Assembly: GCF_013248995.1 (NCBI RefSeq)
Contig: NZ_JABRPK010000001.1
Span: forward strand, 310,001-374,000
DNA from: Frigoribacterium sp. VKM Ac-2836
GTDB taxonomy: Bacteria > Actinomycetota > Actinomycetes > Actinomycetales > Microbacteriaceae
Length of the DNA: 64,000 nucleotides
Direction: 5' to 3'
Part shown: one piece after another, positions 19,023 through 27,791 of the stretch
Layout of the letters: the number at the start of each line of letters is the position of its first letter
Position numbering within the stretch: the first letter of the stretch is position 1
The notes under the pieces: model-generated
What the model was told of the DNA's origin: nothing
Database searches by the model: none
Seen by the model: the letters and a program-made list of their open reading frames with translations, nothing else
Translations under genes and position numbers: made by a program

Positions 19023-19760
19023 TCAGCCGCGCTCGGCGAGCATCGCCTGCATGGCGTCCACCTCGCTCTGCTGCGTCTTCACCATGCCCGAGGCGAACGC
19101 ACGCACCTGCGGCACCTCGCTGCGCGCCAGGATCGCGTCGGCCATCTCGATGCCGCCCTCGTGGTGCGCGATCATCAGGGTCAAGAACGTCCGTTCCGCC
19201 TCGACCCCGCGGGCCGCGTCGAGCGACGCGAGCTGCTCGTCGGTGGCCAGGCCCGGCATGCGGTCGCCGGGTGCGTGCGTGGCGACGGGCGCGGCCGAGC
19301 CGCTCGCGCCTCCTTCGCCGGTCATGTGGTGACTGCCGTAGTCGCCGTCGAGGGTCGGCCGGGTCATCCAGGTCATGGTCGGCTCGGACGGCGCCTGGGG
19401 TACCCGCCACAGCTCGAGCCAGGCGTACATCTGGCCGGCCTGCTGCGACTGCGTGAGGGCCATGTCGTACGCCAGCGAGCGGACGTCGGGGTCGTCGGTG
19501 CGGTCGCGGACCATCATGGCCATCTGGACGGCCTGCTCGTGGTGCACCTGCATGTCGCGCGAGAACCCCGCCTCGACGCTGTCCGTGCCGGGCGTGACCG
19601 GGTTGGGAGAGCTGAGCCGACCGAGCGCGACGCCCACGAGCAGCACGATCGCCACGGTCAGCAGCCCTGCGATCACCAGCCGCAGCCGACGACCCGAGGA
19701 GGCGCGGCCCGGCCTCGCCTCGTCGGTCACGTCGACGTCGTCGCGCCCCGGTGCGCTCAC
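19023..19760 (-). CDS. DUF305-family membrane-anchored protein
   Basis: Protein of 245 residues with one N-terminal transmembrane helix (about 25-47) and an extracytoplasmic DUF305 (ferritin-like four-helix) domain. Two typical His-rich pairs are seen, MQVHHEQAVQMAMM and LMIAHHEGGIEMAD. The GTG start overlaps the stop of the DUF3105 gene (GTGA), so the two are co-translated. DUF305 proteins often occur with metal or copper functions; the function here is not established. Confidence 0.87.
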   Translation of the reverse strand: MSAPGRDDVDVTDEARPGRASSGRRLRLVIAGLLTVAIVLLVGVALGRLSSPNPVTPGTDSVEAGFSRDMQVHHEQAVQMAMMVRDRTDDPDVRSLAYDMALTQSQQAGQMYAWLELWRVPQAPSEPTMTWMTRPTLDGDYGSHHMTGEGGASGSAAPVATHAPGDRMPGLATDEQLASLDAARGVEAERTFLTLMIAHHEGGIEMADAILARSEVPQVRAFASGMVKTQQSEVDAMQAMLAERG

Positions 19761-20431
19761 GCGATCTTGCCGGTGCCGTCCACGCCACCGGTGCAGGGCG
19801 CACCCGGCTCGGGGGCGTTCGTGGACTTCCAGTACTTGGTGACGAAGTCCGACACGGTGGCTTCGTCGTCGGTCACGTTCGAGAAGGGCAGCTGCGCGCC
19901 CCAGGCCGACACGTACATCGGCGAGTCGAGGCCCTCGTAGGGCGAGACGACCGCATAGGTGTCGGGGGCGAAGTCGCGCACGGCCTCGATCTCGGCCTCG
20001 CTCACCCGGTCGGGGTCGTAGGTGAACCAGATCGCCCCGTGCTCGAGATCGTGGACGGCGTTCTCGTTCGGCACCGGCTCGGTGTAGACCCCGCAGTTGA
20101 GCCAGATCTGGTTGTGGTCGCCGCCCGCGGGAGGGGTCATCGCGTAGTCGACGCTGCCGCCCACGTGGTTGGCGGTGAGGTCGGAGTAGGTCTCGACGCC
20201 GTCCACCTCGATCGCCTGGGGATCTTGCCGCGGCTGCCCGCTCGTCACGACGAAGGTCACGACGAGGGCGATCGCCGCCGCGCCGGCCACCGAGGCGGTG
20301 ACGATGCCGATGGTGCGGTTGCGCTTCGCCCTGGCCTGTTGCCTCTTGAGCTCGGCCACCTTCTCTTGCCGTCGAGCGTCGCGCTGCTGCTTGACGGTGG
20401 GCTTGTCGGTCGGCTTGTCGCTGCTGGCCAC
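19757..20431 (-). CDS. DUF3105-family membrane protein
   Basis: Protein of 224 residues: a Lys/Arg/Gln-rich cytoplasmic N-terminus (about 1-37), one transmembrane helix, then the extracytoplasmic DUF3105 domain (YAMTPPAGGDHNQIW, NENAVHDLEHGAIWF). I chose the GTG at 20431 with AGAGGAC upstream over the in-frame ATG at 20491, because the likely -10 box (TACGAT at 20472-20477) lies between the two. Pairing with DUF305 is common in actinobacteria. Confidence 0.86.
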   Translation of the reverse strand: MASSDKPTDKPTVKQQRDARRQEKVAELKRQQARAKRNRTIGIVTASVAGAAAIALVVTFVVTSGQPRQDPQAIEVDGVETYSDLTANHVGGSVDYAMTPPAGGDHNQIWLNCGVYTEPVPNENAVHDLEHGAIWFTYDPDRVSEAEIEAVRDFAPDTYAVVSPYEGLDSPMYVSAWGAQLPFSNVTDDEATVSDFVTKYWKSTNAPEPGAPCTGGVDGTGKIA

Positions 20432-20471
20432 GGGGGTCCTCTGGGTCGGGGAGGTGGTCGGGACGCACCAG

Positions 20472-20477
20472 ATCGTA
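20472..20477 (-). promoter_or_regulatory. -10 box of DUF3105-DUF305 operon
   Basis: TACGAT on the minus strand would start transcription near 20465, about 35 nt before the GTG at 20431. Confidence 0.45.
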
Positions 20478-20572
20478 GATGCGTCATCCATTTTCTCTCA
20501 TGGCTCCCTGGGAGGCGAGTGCCAGTCGGGCGAGCCCGGTCACGCGGCCGTCACACGGCGCCACCCCCTCGG

Positions 20573-20578
20573 TAGACT
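20573..20578 (+). promoter_or_regulatory. -10 box of cystathionine beta-synthase gene
   Basis: TAGACT with a weak -35 (GTCACA, 20550-20555) at 17 nt. Predicted leader of about 90 nt. Confidence 0.45.
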
Positions 20579-20673
20579 CAGGGACGGGTTCGGCGGGACG
20601 CACCGACCGTCCCGCCCACCGAGTCGTCGACCCGCGCGCCCCACACGAAGGCCTCGCGAGAACCGGAGCACCC

Positions 20674-22038
20674 GTGAAGTACGCCGAGACCGTCCTCGAC
20701 CTGATCGGCGACACGCCGCTGGTGAAGCTGAACAAGGTGACCGAGGGCATCACGGCGACCGTGCTCGTCAAGGTCGAGTACGTCAACCCGGGCGGTTCGT
20801 CGAAGGATCGCATCGCGACGCGCATCATCGACGCGGCCGAGCGCGACGGGCTGCTGCTGCCCGGCGGCACCATCGTCGAGCCGACGAGCGGCAACACCGG
20901 GGTGGGCCTGGCCCTGGTCGCCCAGCAGCGCGGATACCGGTGCGTCTTCGTCCTGCCCGACAAAGTGGGTGAAGACAAGCGCAACGTGCTCAAGGCCTAC
21001 GGTGCCGAGATCGTCGTCACGCCGACCGCCGTCGAGCCGACGAGCCCCGAGTCGTACTACAGCGTCTCCGACCGTCTGGCGCGAGAGATCCCCGGGGCGT
21101 TCAAGCCGAACCAGTACGCCAACCCCAACGGCCCGCTCAGCCACTACGAGACGACGGGTCCCGAGATCTGGCGTGACACCGACGGTCGCATCACGCACTT
21201 CGTCGCGGGCGTGGGGACCGGCGGCACCATCAGCGGCACGGGCCGCTACCTCAAAGAGGTGTCCGGAGGCGCGGTGCAGATCATCGGCGCCGATCCCGAA
21301 GGCAGCGTCTACAGCGGCGGTACCGGCCGTCCGTACCTGCTCGAGGGCGTCGGCGAGGACTTCTGGCCCGCCGCCTACGACCCGTCGGTCGTCGACCGCA
21401 TCATCGCCGCGGACGACGCCCGCTCGTTCGAGTTGACGCGCCGCCTCGCCCGCGAAGAGGGTCTGCTGGTCGGCGGTTCCTCCGGCCTCGCGGTCGCCGC
21501 CGCCCTCGACGTCGCCCGCGAGCTCGGCCCCGACGACATCGTCGTCGCCCTGCTGCCCGACAGCGGTCGCGGCTATCTCGGCAAGATCTTCAACGACGCG
21601 TGGATGCGCTCGTACGGCTTCGGCGTCAGCACCGACGAACGCACGGTCCGCGACCTCCTCGCCTCCAAGATGGGGCAGCTGCCCGACCTCGTGCACGCCC
21701 ACCCGTCCGACACCGTCCGCGACGTCATCGGCATCATGACGACCTACGGCGTCTCGCAGATGCCCGTGCTCTCGGCCGAGCCCCCGGTCGTCATCGGCGA
21801 AGTCGTGGGCGCGATCGAGGAGAAGACCCTGCTCGAGGCCGTCTTCAGCGGTGGCGCGACCATGGGCGACGCCGTGTCGGCCTACCTCGGTGACCCCCTG
21901 CCGTTGATCGGCGTGAGCGAACCCGTCTCGGCGGCCCGGTCCGCGCTCGAGTCGGTCGACGCCCTGCTCGTCACCGACGACGGTCGCCCGGTCGGCGTCG
22001 TCACGCGCCAGGACGTCCTCGCCTTTCTGTCCTCCTGA
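20674..22038 (+). CDS. cbs: Cystathionine beta-synthase
   Basis: PLP enzyme joining serine (or O-acetylserine) and homocysteine to cystathionine, the first step of reverse transsulfuration; 454 residues. The PLP lysine is in NPGGSSKDR, the phosphate loop in PTSGNTGVG, and GVGTGGTISG is present. Two C-terminal CBS regulatory domains (about 330-454) distinguish it from cysteine synthase. GTG start with GGAG about 7 nt upstream. It lies 93 nt before the cystathionine lyase/synthase gene. Confidence 0.93.
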   Translation: MKYAETVLDLIGDTPLVKLNKVTEGITATVLVKVEYVNPGGSSKDRIATRIIDAAERDGLLLPGGTIVEPTSGNTGVGLALVAQQRGYRCVFVLPDKVGEDKRNVLKAYGAEIVVTPTAVEPTSPESYYSVSDRLAREIPGAFKPNQYANPNGPLSHYETTGPEIWRDTDGRITHFVAGVGTGGTISGTGRYLKEVSGGAVQIIGADPEGSVYSGGTGRPYLLEGVGEDFWPAAYDPSVVDRIIAADDARSFELTRRLAREEGLLVGGSSGLAVAAALDVARELGPDDIVVALLPDSGRGYLGKIFNDAWMRSYGFGVSTDERTVRDLLASKMGQLPDLVHAHPSDTVRDVIGIMTTYGVSQMPVLSAEPPVVIGEVVGAIEEKTLLEAVFSGGATMGDAVSAYLGDPLPLIGVSEPVSAARSALESVDALLVTDDGRPVGVVTRQDVLAFLSS

Positions 22039-22131
22039 GCGGTCGGATCGGCACCGTGACCCGGTGACCCGGCCCGCGCCTCCTCGTCCCCACCGTCTGC
22101 GCACCACCCGTCCCCCTCGAAAGGACACCCC

Positions 22132-23286
22132 ATGACCCACGGCTTCTCGACCCGGGCGATCCACGCCGGCCAAGAGTTCGACCCCACCACCGGTGCCGTC
22201 GTCCCCCCGATCTACCAGTCGTCCACGTTCGTGCAGGACGGCATCGGCGGATTCCGCGGCGGCTACGAGTACGCCCGGTCGGCCAACCCGACGCGCGACT
22301 CGCTCCAGACCCTGCTCGCCGACCTCGAGGGCGGCACCGCCGCGTACAGCTTCGCCTCGGGCCTCTCGGCCGAGGACGCCTTGCTGCGCTCGGTCCTGGC
22401 ACCCGGCACGCGCATCGTCATGGGCAACGACGTCTACGGCGGCACCCACCGTCTGGTGAACCGGGTCTGGGTGCCCTGGGGGGTCACCCTCGACACGGTC
22501 GAGATGAGCGACCTCGACGCGGTGCGCGCGGCCGTCGAGGCCGCCCCGACGGCGGTGCTCTGGGTCGAGACGCCCAGCAACCCGCTGATGAAGATCAGCG
22601 ACATCGCGGCGCTCGCCGAGATCGGCCACGCCGCGGGCGCGGTCGTCGTCGTCGACAACACCTTCGCCTCGCCCTACCTGCAGCAGCCCCTCGCCCTCGG
22701 GGCCGACGCGGTCGTGCACTCGACGACGAAGTACATCGGCGGTCACTCGGACGTCGTCGGTGGTGCGGTCGTCGTCGCCGATGACGAACTCGGCGCCAAG
22801 GTCGGCTTCGTGCAGTTCGGCGTCGGGGCCGTGTCGGCGCCGATGGAGGCCTGGTTGACCATCCGCGGGATCAAGACGCTCGGCGTCCGCGTCGACCGCC
22901 ACTCGTCGAACGCCCTGGCCATCGCTCACGCCCTCGAGGGGCACGCGGCCGTCGAGCGCGTCTACTACCCGGGCCTCGAGTCGCACCCCGGACACGAGCT
23001 CGCCGCCCGGCAGATGCGGGCGTTCGGCGGCATGCTCTCGGTGCAGCTGACCGCCGGCGCCGCGGCAGCCCGCCGGTTCGCCGAGTCGACCGAGTTGTTC
23101 CAGCTGGCCGAGTCGCTCGGTGGGGTCGAGTCGCTGATCGGCTACCCGAGCGAGATGACGCACGCGTCCGTGCGCGGCACCGAGCTCGAGGTGCCCGACT
23201 CGATCGTGCGGCTGTCGGTCGGCATCGAAGACCTCGACGATCTGCTCGGCGACGTCACGCAGGCGCTCTCGCGCCTCGACGCCTAG
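22132..23286 (+). CDS. Cystathionine gamma-lyase / gamma-synthase
   Basis: PLP-dependent Cys/Met metabolism enzyme, 384 residues. PLP lysine in HSTTKYIGGHSDVVGG; VVVDNTFASPYLQQPL and the C-terminal SLGGVESLIGYPSEMTH are conserved. Following cbs in the same direction, gamma-lyase activity (cystathionine to cysteine) is the most likely role, though sequence alone does not exclude synthase. GAAAGGA precedes the ATG. Confidence 0.92.
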   Translation: MTHGFSTRAIHAGQEFDPTTGAVVPPIYQSSTFVQDGIGGFRGGYEYARSANPTRDSLQTLLADLEGGTAAYSFASGLSAEDALLRSVLAPGTRIVMGNDVYGGTHRLVNRVWVPWGVTLDTVEMSDLDAVRAAVEAAPTAVLWVETPSNPLMKISDIAALAEIGHAAGAVVVVDNTFASPYLQQPLALGADAVVHSTTKYIGGHSDVVGGAVVVADDELGAKVGFVQFGVGAVSAPMEAWLTIRGIKTLGVRVDRHSSNALAIAHALEGHAAVERVYYPGLESHPGHELAARQMRAFGGMLSVQLTAGAAAARRFAESTELFQLAESLGGVESLIGYPSEMTHASVRGTELEVPDSIVRLSVGIEDLDDLLGDVTQALSRLDA

Positions 23287-23302
23287 GCGACGCCGCGTTC
23301 TG

Positions 23303-23343
23303 CGGGAGGCGCGGTGCGGGGGAGTCCCGTACCGCGCCTCCCG
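23303..23343 (+). terminator. Terminator with inverted 9-mer pair
   Basis: CGGGAGGCGCGGT (23303-23315) pairs over 13 bp with ACCGCGCCTCCCG (23331-23343); the 15-nt loop can fold further. Begins 17 nt after the stop of the cystathionine gene. Its arms are the dispersed GGAGGCGCG/CGCGCCTCC motif. Confidence 0.82.
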
Positions 23344-23383
23344 GGCTCGTCTCGTCCTTCGCCCCGGACCGGCGGGCTCGGCC

Positions 23384-23389
23384 TAGGCT
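23384..23389 (+). promoter_or_regulatory. -10 box of MFS gene (leaderless)
   Basis: TAGGCT, 6 nt before the ATG at 23396. Confidence 0.65.
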
Positions 23390-23395
23390 CGTCGC

Positions 23396-24775
23396 ATGTC
23401 CGACGTCGCCGTGAGCACCCGCCCAGAGGGCGTGCTCAGCAGGCGCTACCGTCTGGCCACGCTGGGCATGTGTGCGCTGATCGGCATCGCGGCTTTCGAG
23501 TCGCTCGCGGTCACCACGATCATGCCGATCGTCAGCCGCGAACTCGACGGCGAGGCGCTCTACTCGCTCAGTTTCGCCGCACCCCTCGCCTCGGGCCTGG
23601 TCGGCATGGTGGTGGCGGGCAACTGGGCCGACCGCAGCGGGCCGCGGGTCGTCGTCATCGCCTCGATGCTCCTGTTCGCCGTGGGTCTGCTCATCGTCGG
23701 CACCGCGCCCGACATGGTCGTGCTGCTGCTCGGCCGTCTGGTGCAGGGCGTCGGCTCGGGCGCGGTGATCGTCGGGCTCTACGTGATGGTCGCGAGGCTC
23801 TACCCGCCGGGCCTGCACCCCTCGATCTTCGCCGGCTTCGCCGCGGCCTGGGTCGTGCCGGGGCTCGTCGGGCCGCTGGTCGCGGGCATCGTGGCCGAGA
23901 CGGTGGGCTGGCACTGGGTGTTCCTCGGGGCGCTCGTCCTCGCCGTGCCGGCGTTCTTCGCCGTCCTGCCGAGCCTGCGTCGCGTCTCGCCTCCCGCCGT
24001 GGCCGAGGGCGGGCAGCGCGTGGCCTGGAGCATCGGTCGCATCCTCTGGTCGCTCGGCGCCGCCCTCGGCGTGCTGGCCCTCAACCTGGTCGCCGAGTTG
24101 CCGACCTGGCTCACCGTCGTCGTCATCGTCGTGGCGGTCGTCGTGCTCGCCGTGGCCCTGCGTCCGCTGCTGCCGCCGGGGACGCTGAAGGCCTCGCCGG
24201 GACTGCCCACCCTCGTGTTGATGCGGGGACTCGTCGGGGCGGCGTTCCTCGGCAGCGAGGTCTACATCCCGTACATGCTCTCGGCCGAATACGACTTCAG
24301 TGCCTCGGCCTCGGGTGTCACCCTGACCCTCGGCGCGCTCGGCTGGGCGTTCGCCAGCTGGGTGCAAGGGCGGCTCGGCGATCGGGTGCGCCACCGCACG
24401 GGCATCCGCATCGGCATCGTCCTGGTGCTCGTCGGCGTCGTCGTCGCCGCGCTGACCCCGGCGTTCCACCTGCCTCCGGCCTTCCTCATCGCGACCTGGG
24501 CCGTCGCGGGGTTCGGCATGGGGTTCATGTACCCGCGTTTCTCGGTACTCGTCCTCGCCCTGTCGACCGAGTCCGAGCGCGGGTTCAACAGTTCGGCACT
24601 GACCATCGCCGATTCCACCGGGTCGGCCGTCGCGTTGGCCCTGACCGGGGCCGCCTTCGGACTGCTCGGAGGGGCGTCCAGCCCCGTCGCCTTCGTCGTC
24701 TGCTTCGCCGTGGGCACGGGTGTCGCCGTCCTCGCGCTGGTCCTCAGCGGCCGCGCGGTTCCCCGCGGACGTTGA
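23396..24775 (+). CDS. MFS transporter
   Basis: Major facilitator superfamily permease, 459 residues, at least 12 predicted helices. The conserved loop 2-3 motif is NWADRSGPRVVV; GRLVQGVGSGAVIVGLY marks helix 4. The start has no Shine-Dalgarno and lies 6 nt after a TAGGCT -10. Probably a drug or metabolite exporter; no neighbour suggests a substrate. Confidence 0.9.
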   Translation: MSDVAVSTRPEGVLSRRYRLATLGMCALIGIAAFESLAVTTIMPIVSRELDGEALYSLSFAAPLASGLVGMVVAGNWADRSGPRVVVIASMLLFAVGLLIVGTAPDMVVLLLGRLVQGVGSGAVIVGLYVMVARLYPPGLHPSIFAGFAAAWVVPGLVGPLVAGIVAETVGWHWVFLGALVLAVPAFFAVLPSLRRVSPPAVAEGGQRVAWSIGRILWSLGAALGVLALNLVAELPTWLTVVVIVVAVVVLAVALRPLLPPGTLKASPGLPTLVLMRGLVGAAFLGSEVYIPYMLSAEYDFSASASGVTLTLGALGWAFASWVQGRLGDRVRHRTGIRIGIVLVLVGVVVAALTPAFHLPPAFLIATWAVAGFGMGFMYPRFSVLVLALSTESERGFNSSALTIADSTGSAVALALTGAAFGLLGGASSPVAFVVCFAVGTGVAVLALVLSGRAVPRGR

Positions 24776-24820
24776 CCGCGCCTCCGCACACTCGTGGAAT
24801 CGCACGCCTCCGGAGGAATG

Positions 24821-24826
24821 CATAAT
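24821..24826 (+). promoter_or_regulatory. -10 box of LacI-type regulator gene
   Basis: CATAAT, immediately preceded by TG (an extended -10). Start of transcription near 24833, just before the operator-like palindrome at 24843. Confidence 0.55.
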
Positions 24827-24842
24827 GGTCTGCAGACGACGA

Positions 24843-24858
24843 TGTGTACGGTCACATC
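24843..24858. promoter_or_regulatory. Operator O1 in front of the LacI-type gene
   Basis: TGTGTACGGTCACATC, a near-palindrome with central CG, matching 15 of 16 positions with the site at 26038 in front of the sugar transporter operon. It lies just downstream of the predicted transcription start, a typical repressor position. CGGTCACA recurs at 24862-24869. Implies autorepression. Confidence 0.75.
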
Positions 24859-24885
24859 GCCCGGTCACAAAGCGACGGAGCGACG

Positions 24886-25905
24886 GTGAAGCCTGACATC
24901 GACAAGGTGCGTGCTCCCAACATCCGCGACGTGGCCGCTCTCGCGGGCGTGTCGTACCAGACCGTCTCGCGCGTTCTCAACGACAGTCCGAGCATCCGGC
25001 CGAGCACGCGGCAGAAGGTGCTCGACGTCATCGACGAGATCGGTTACCGGCCGAACCAGGCGGCTCGTGCACTGGTCACCAGCCGGTCCAAGGCCATCGG
25101 CGTGCTCACCCTGCAGAACGTCCACTTCGGTCCGCAGACGATCGTCAACGCCATCGAGGTCGCGGCCAGGACCGCCGGCTACCGGTTGAGCATCGCGAGT
25201 ACGACGACGGTGTCCGACGACGTGAGGGCGAGTCTGCAGCTGCTCACCAACCAGGCGGTCGAGGCGATCATCGTCATCGCCCCCCAGCGCAAGTTCTTCG
25301 ACGTGATCGACGAACTCGACCTGGACGTCCCCATCGTCGCCCTCGACTCGACGCAGCGTGCCCGCGCACACAGCCTCTCGGTCGACCAGTTCGAAGGTGC
25401 CCGCCTGGCCACCCGGCACCTGATCGACCTCGGTCATCGACACATCGTGCACGTGGCCGGCCCGCAGGACTGGATCGAGGCCGACGAGCGGATGCAGGGC
25501 TTCCTCTTCGAGATGGGCGAGGCCGACCTGTCGATCGAGCCGCCGATCCTCGGCGACCTCACCGCGGACTTCGGCTACCTCGCCGGTCAAGAGCTGCTGC
25601 GGCGCCGCGACTTCACCGCGGTCTTCTCCGCCAACGACCTGATGGCGGTGGGCCTGCTGCACGCCTTCCGCGAAGCGGACGTCGACGTTCCCCGCGAGGT
25701 CAGCGTCGTCGGCTTCGACGACTCGCCGACCGCACCGCACCTGTGGCCACCGCTGACGACGGTTCGGCAGGACTTCGCCCTGATCGGTCGGCGCGCCGTC
25801 GAGCTCGTCGTCGCCGAGCTGGACGGTGGCACGGTCCTCGACCGCACGTTGATCCCCCCGGAGCTGGTGGTCCGGGGCTCGACCTCACGACCCTGGTTCC
25901 TCTGA
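24886..25905 (+). CDS. LacI-family transcriptional regulator
   Basis: Predicted sugar-responsive repressor of the adjacent monosaccharide ABC operon, 339 residues. N-terminal LacI helix-turn-helix (NIRDVAALAGVSYQTVSRVLND), hinge, then a periplasmic-binding-protein-like effector domain (IGVLTLQNVHFGPQTIV, VFSANDLMAVGLL, VVGFDDSPTAPHLWPPLTTV). I chose the GTG at 24886 (GGAG 6 nt upstream). The in-frame GTG at 24844 would lie inside the operator. Short stem-loop terminator follows. Confidence 0.92.
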   Translation: MKPDIDKVRAPNIRDVAALAGVSYQTVSRVLNDSPSIRPSTRQKVLDVIDEIGYRPNQAARALVTSRSKAIGVLTLQNVHFGPQTIVNAIEVAARTAGYRLSIASTTTVSDDVRASLQLLTNQAVEAIIVIAPQRKFFDVIDELDLDVPIVALDSTQRARAHSLSVDQFEGARLATRHLIDLGHRHIVHVAGPQDWIEADERMQGFLFEMGEADLSIEPPILGDLTADFGYLAGQELLRRRDFTAVFSANDLMAVGLLHAFREADVDVPREVSVVGFDDSPTAPHLWPPLTTVRQDFALIGRRAVELVVAELDGGTVLDRTLIPPELVVRGSTSRPWFL

Positions 25906-25917
25906 CCTGCCCGCGGG

Positions 25918-25940
25918 CCCACGGTCCGACGGGCCGTGGG
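25918..25940 (+). terminator. Terminator of LacI-type gene
   Basis: CCCACGGTCC (25918-25927) pairs with GGGCCGTGGG (25931-25940) over 10 bp including one G-U, with a 3-nt loop, 12 nt after the stop codon. Confidence 0.75.
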
Positions 25941-25994
25941 GAGGCGCGGCGAGCGTCCGCCGGGCAGTGTTCGATAACGGATCGGCATCGGCAT

Positions 25995-26023
25995 TTGACA
26001 GCACCCCCGTGCGGGATTAGCTT
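25995..26023 (+). promoter_or_regulatory. Promoter of monosaccharide ABC operon
   Basis: Perfect -35 TTGACA (25995-26000), 17-nt spacer, -10 TAGCTT (26018-26023). Transcription would start near 26030, giving a leader of about 210 nt. Confidence 0.8.
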
Positions 26024-26037
26024 TGCTCAGGTCGCAG

Positions 26038-26053
26038 TGTGAACGGTCACATC
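26038..26053. promoter_or_regulatory. Operator O2 of monosaccharide ABC operon
   Basis: TGTGAACGGTCACATC; the core TGTGA-ACGG-TCACA is palindromic at the arms with central CG, as in LacI-family sites. It lies at about +8 to +23 relative to the predicted start. Nearly identical to the site at 24843, which links the LacI-type regulator to this operon. Confidence 0.8.
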
Positions 26054-26251
26054 TTGCGGGTCGGGCATCTTTCCGCCTACCTGCCGCATGTGCCGAGCAC
26101 GGCGACGCCGAACAGCAAGATGCCCACCGGAGCACGTCTCCGGTGGACGACGACGAGGTCGAAGGTCGAGGACGACGTGCCCAGTGCCGTGACGCAGAGC
26201 GAGCAGCTCGCGATCAGCCACATCCCCGGGGGTGCCCCGCATGGGCGTTGA
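26039..26251 (+). CDS. Possible 70-codon leader reading frame
   Basis: An open frame starting with GTG about 9 nt after the predicted transcription start, running the whole leader and stopping 8 nt inside mmsA (TGA at 26249-26251). Third positions are mostly G/C, but the protein ([20 protein letters not shown]...) resembles nothing I know. It could couple translation into mmsA or be chance. A hairpin, CCACCGGA/TCCGGTGG at 26125-26147, lies within it. Confidence 0.25.
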   Translation: MNGHILRVGHLSAYLPHVPSTATPNSKMPTGARLRWTTTRSKVEDDVPSAVTQSEQLAISHIPGGAPHGR

Positions 26252-27791
26252 TTCTCCCGTCATCCTCGAGATGCGTTCCATCACGAAAGAGTTCCCGGGC
26301 GTCAAGGCGCTCGACGACGTGTCGATGCAGGTCCGCGCCGGTGAGGTGCACGCGATCTGCGGCGAGAACGGCGCCGGCAAGTCGACGCTGATGAAGGTGC
26401 TCTCGGGTGTGTACCCCTTCGGTACCTACACGGGCGACATCGTCTACCAGGGTGCCGAGATGCGCTTCCGCGACATCCGCTCGAGCGAGTCGCAGGGCAT
26501 CGTGATCATCCACCAAGAGCTGGCGCTGATCCCCGAGCTCTCGATCACCGAGAACATCTTCCTCGGCAACGAGCCGACCCGCTTCGGGGCCATCGACTGG
26601 CGCGCGGCCAAGACGAAGGCGATCGACCTGCTCGCCCGCGTGGGCCTCAAGGACGACCCCGACACCGCCGTCAAGAACCTCGGCGTCGGCAAGCAGCAGC
26701 TCGTCGAGATCGCCAAGGCACTGAACAAGAACGTCAAGCTGCTCATCCTCGACGAGCCGACGGCCGCCCTGAACGAGGCCGACTCGCAGCACCTGCTCGA
26801 CCTGATCCGCGGCCTCAAGGGGCGTGGCATCTCGTCGATCATGATCAGCCACAAGCTCAACGAGATCGAGGCCATCGCCGACTCGATCACCATCATCCGC
26901 GACGGCCGCACCATCGAGACCCTCGACGTCCAGGCCGACGGCGTCAACGAGGACCGGATCATCAGGGGCATGGTCGGTCGCAACCTGGCCAGCCGCTTCC
27001 CCGACCGCACGCCCAAGATCGGCGAGGTCTTCTTCGAGGTCAAGGACTGGTGGGTGCGTCACCCGCAGACCGCCGAGCGGTTCGTCTGCAAGGGCTCGAA
27101 CATCACGGTCCGTAAGGGCGAGATCGTCGGTCTGGCGGGCCTGATGGGCGCCGGCCGCACCGAGCTCGCGATGAGCATCTTCGGTCGGTCGTACGGTCAG
27201 TTCGTGTCGGGCGAGATCGTGAAGGACGGCAAGACGATCGAGATCAAGAACGTCTCGGACGCCATCGACAACGGGCTCGCCTACGTCTCGGAAGACCGCA
27301 AGGTGCTCGGGCTCAACCTGCTCGACGACATCAAGCGGTCGACGGTCGCGGCCAAGCTGACCAAGATCTCGAAGGCGTCGGTGGTCAACACCTACGAAGA
27401 GCACTCGATCGCCGAGGAGTACCGCAAGAGCCTGCGCGTCAAGACCCCCACGGTCGACGAGGGCGTCGCCAAGCTGTCGGGCGGCAACCAGCAGAAGGTC
27501 GTCCTGGCCAAGTGGATGTTCACCGACCCGGACCTGCTCATCCTCGACGAACCCACGCGCGGCATCGACGTGGGCGCCAAGTTCGAGATCTACAACATCA
27601 TCAACCAGCTCGCGGCGCAGGGCAAAGGCGTGATCGTCATCTCGTCCGAACTGCCCGAGCTGCTGGGACTCTCCGATCGCATCTACACGATCTTCGAGGG
27701 CACCGTCACGAACGAGATCGAGGCCTCAGAGGCCGACGCCGAGACGCTCATGCGAACCATGACCTCGAAGAAGAAGGAGCAAGCCGCATGA
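26241..27791 (+). CDS. mmsA: Multiple-monosaccharide ABC transporter ATP-binding protein
   Basis: Tandem ATPase energising sugar import, 516 residues with two nucleotide-binding domains (MmsA/GguA/XylG type). First domain: Walker [14 protein letters not shown], signature [15 protein letters not shown], Walker [14 protein letters not shown]. The second has the degenerate [12 protein letters not shown] loop and the signature [15 protein letters not shown] with [15 protein letters not shown], typical of carbohydrate CUT2 systems. The start could also be GTG 26232; I prefer ATG 26241. Overlaps the permease by 4 nt. Confidence 0.93.
   Translation: MGVDSPVILEMRSITKEFPGVKALDDVSMQVRAGEVHAICGENGAGKSTLMKVLSGVYPFGTYTGDIVYQGAEMRFRDIRSSESQGIVIIHQELALIPELSITENIFLGNEPTRFGAIDWRAAKTKAIDLLARVGLKDDPDTAVKNLGVGKQQLVEIAKALNKNVKLLILDEPTAALNEADSQHLLDLIRGLKGRGISSIMISHKLNEIEAIADSITIIRDGRTIETLDVQADGVNEDRIIRGMVGRNLASRFPDRTPKIGEVFFEVKDWWVRHPQTAERFVCKGSNITVRKGEIVGLAGLMGAGRTELAMSIFGRSYGQFVSGEIVKDGKTIEIKNVSDAIDNGLAYVSEDRKVLGLNLLDDIKRSTVAAKLTKISKASVVNTYEEHSIAEEYRKSLRVKTPTVDEGVAKLSGGNQQKVVLAKWMFTDPDLLILDEPTRGIDVGAKFEIYNIINQLAAQGKGVIVISSELPELLGLSDRIYTIFEGTVTNEIEASEADAETLMRTMTSKKKEQAA

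Noticed and set aside
20578-23163. An 861-codon minus-strand frame opposite cbs and the cystathionine lyase/synthase gene
   Set aside because: Antisense shadow of two enzymes with clear catalytic motifs; its own sequence is compositionally biased.
24843-24869. TGTGA...TCACA-like sites as CRP/GlxR binding sites
   Set aside because: GlxR/CRP sites have the form TGTGA-N6-TCACA, whereas these have a 4-nt centre (ACGG) and a central CG, and occur only at the LacI-type gene and its neighbour operon. A LacI-family operator fits better, though cross-talk cannot be excluded.
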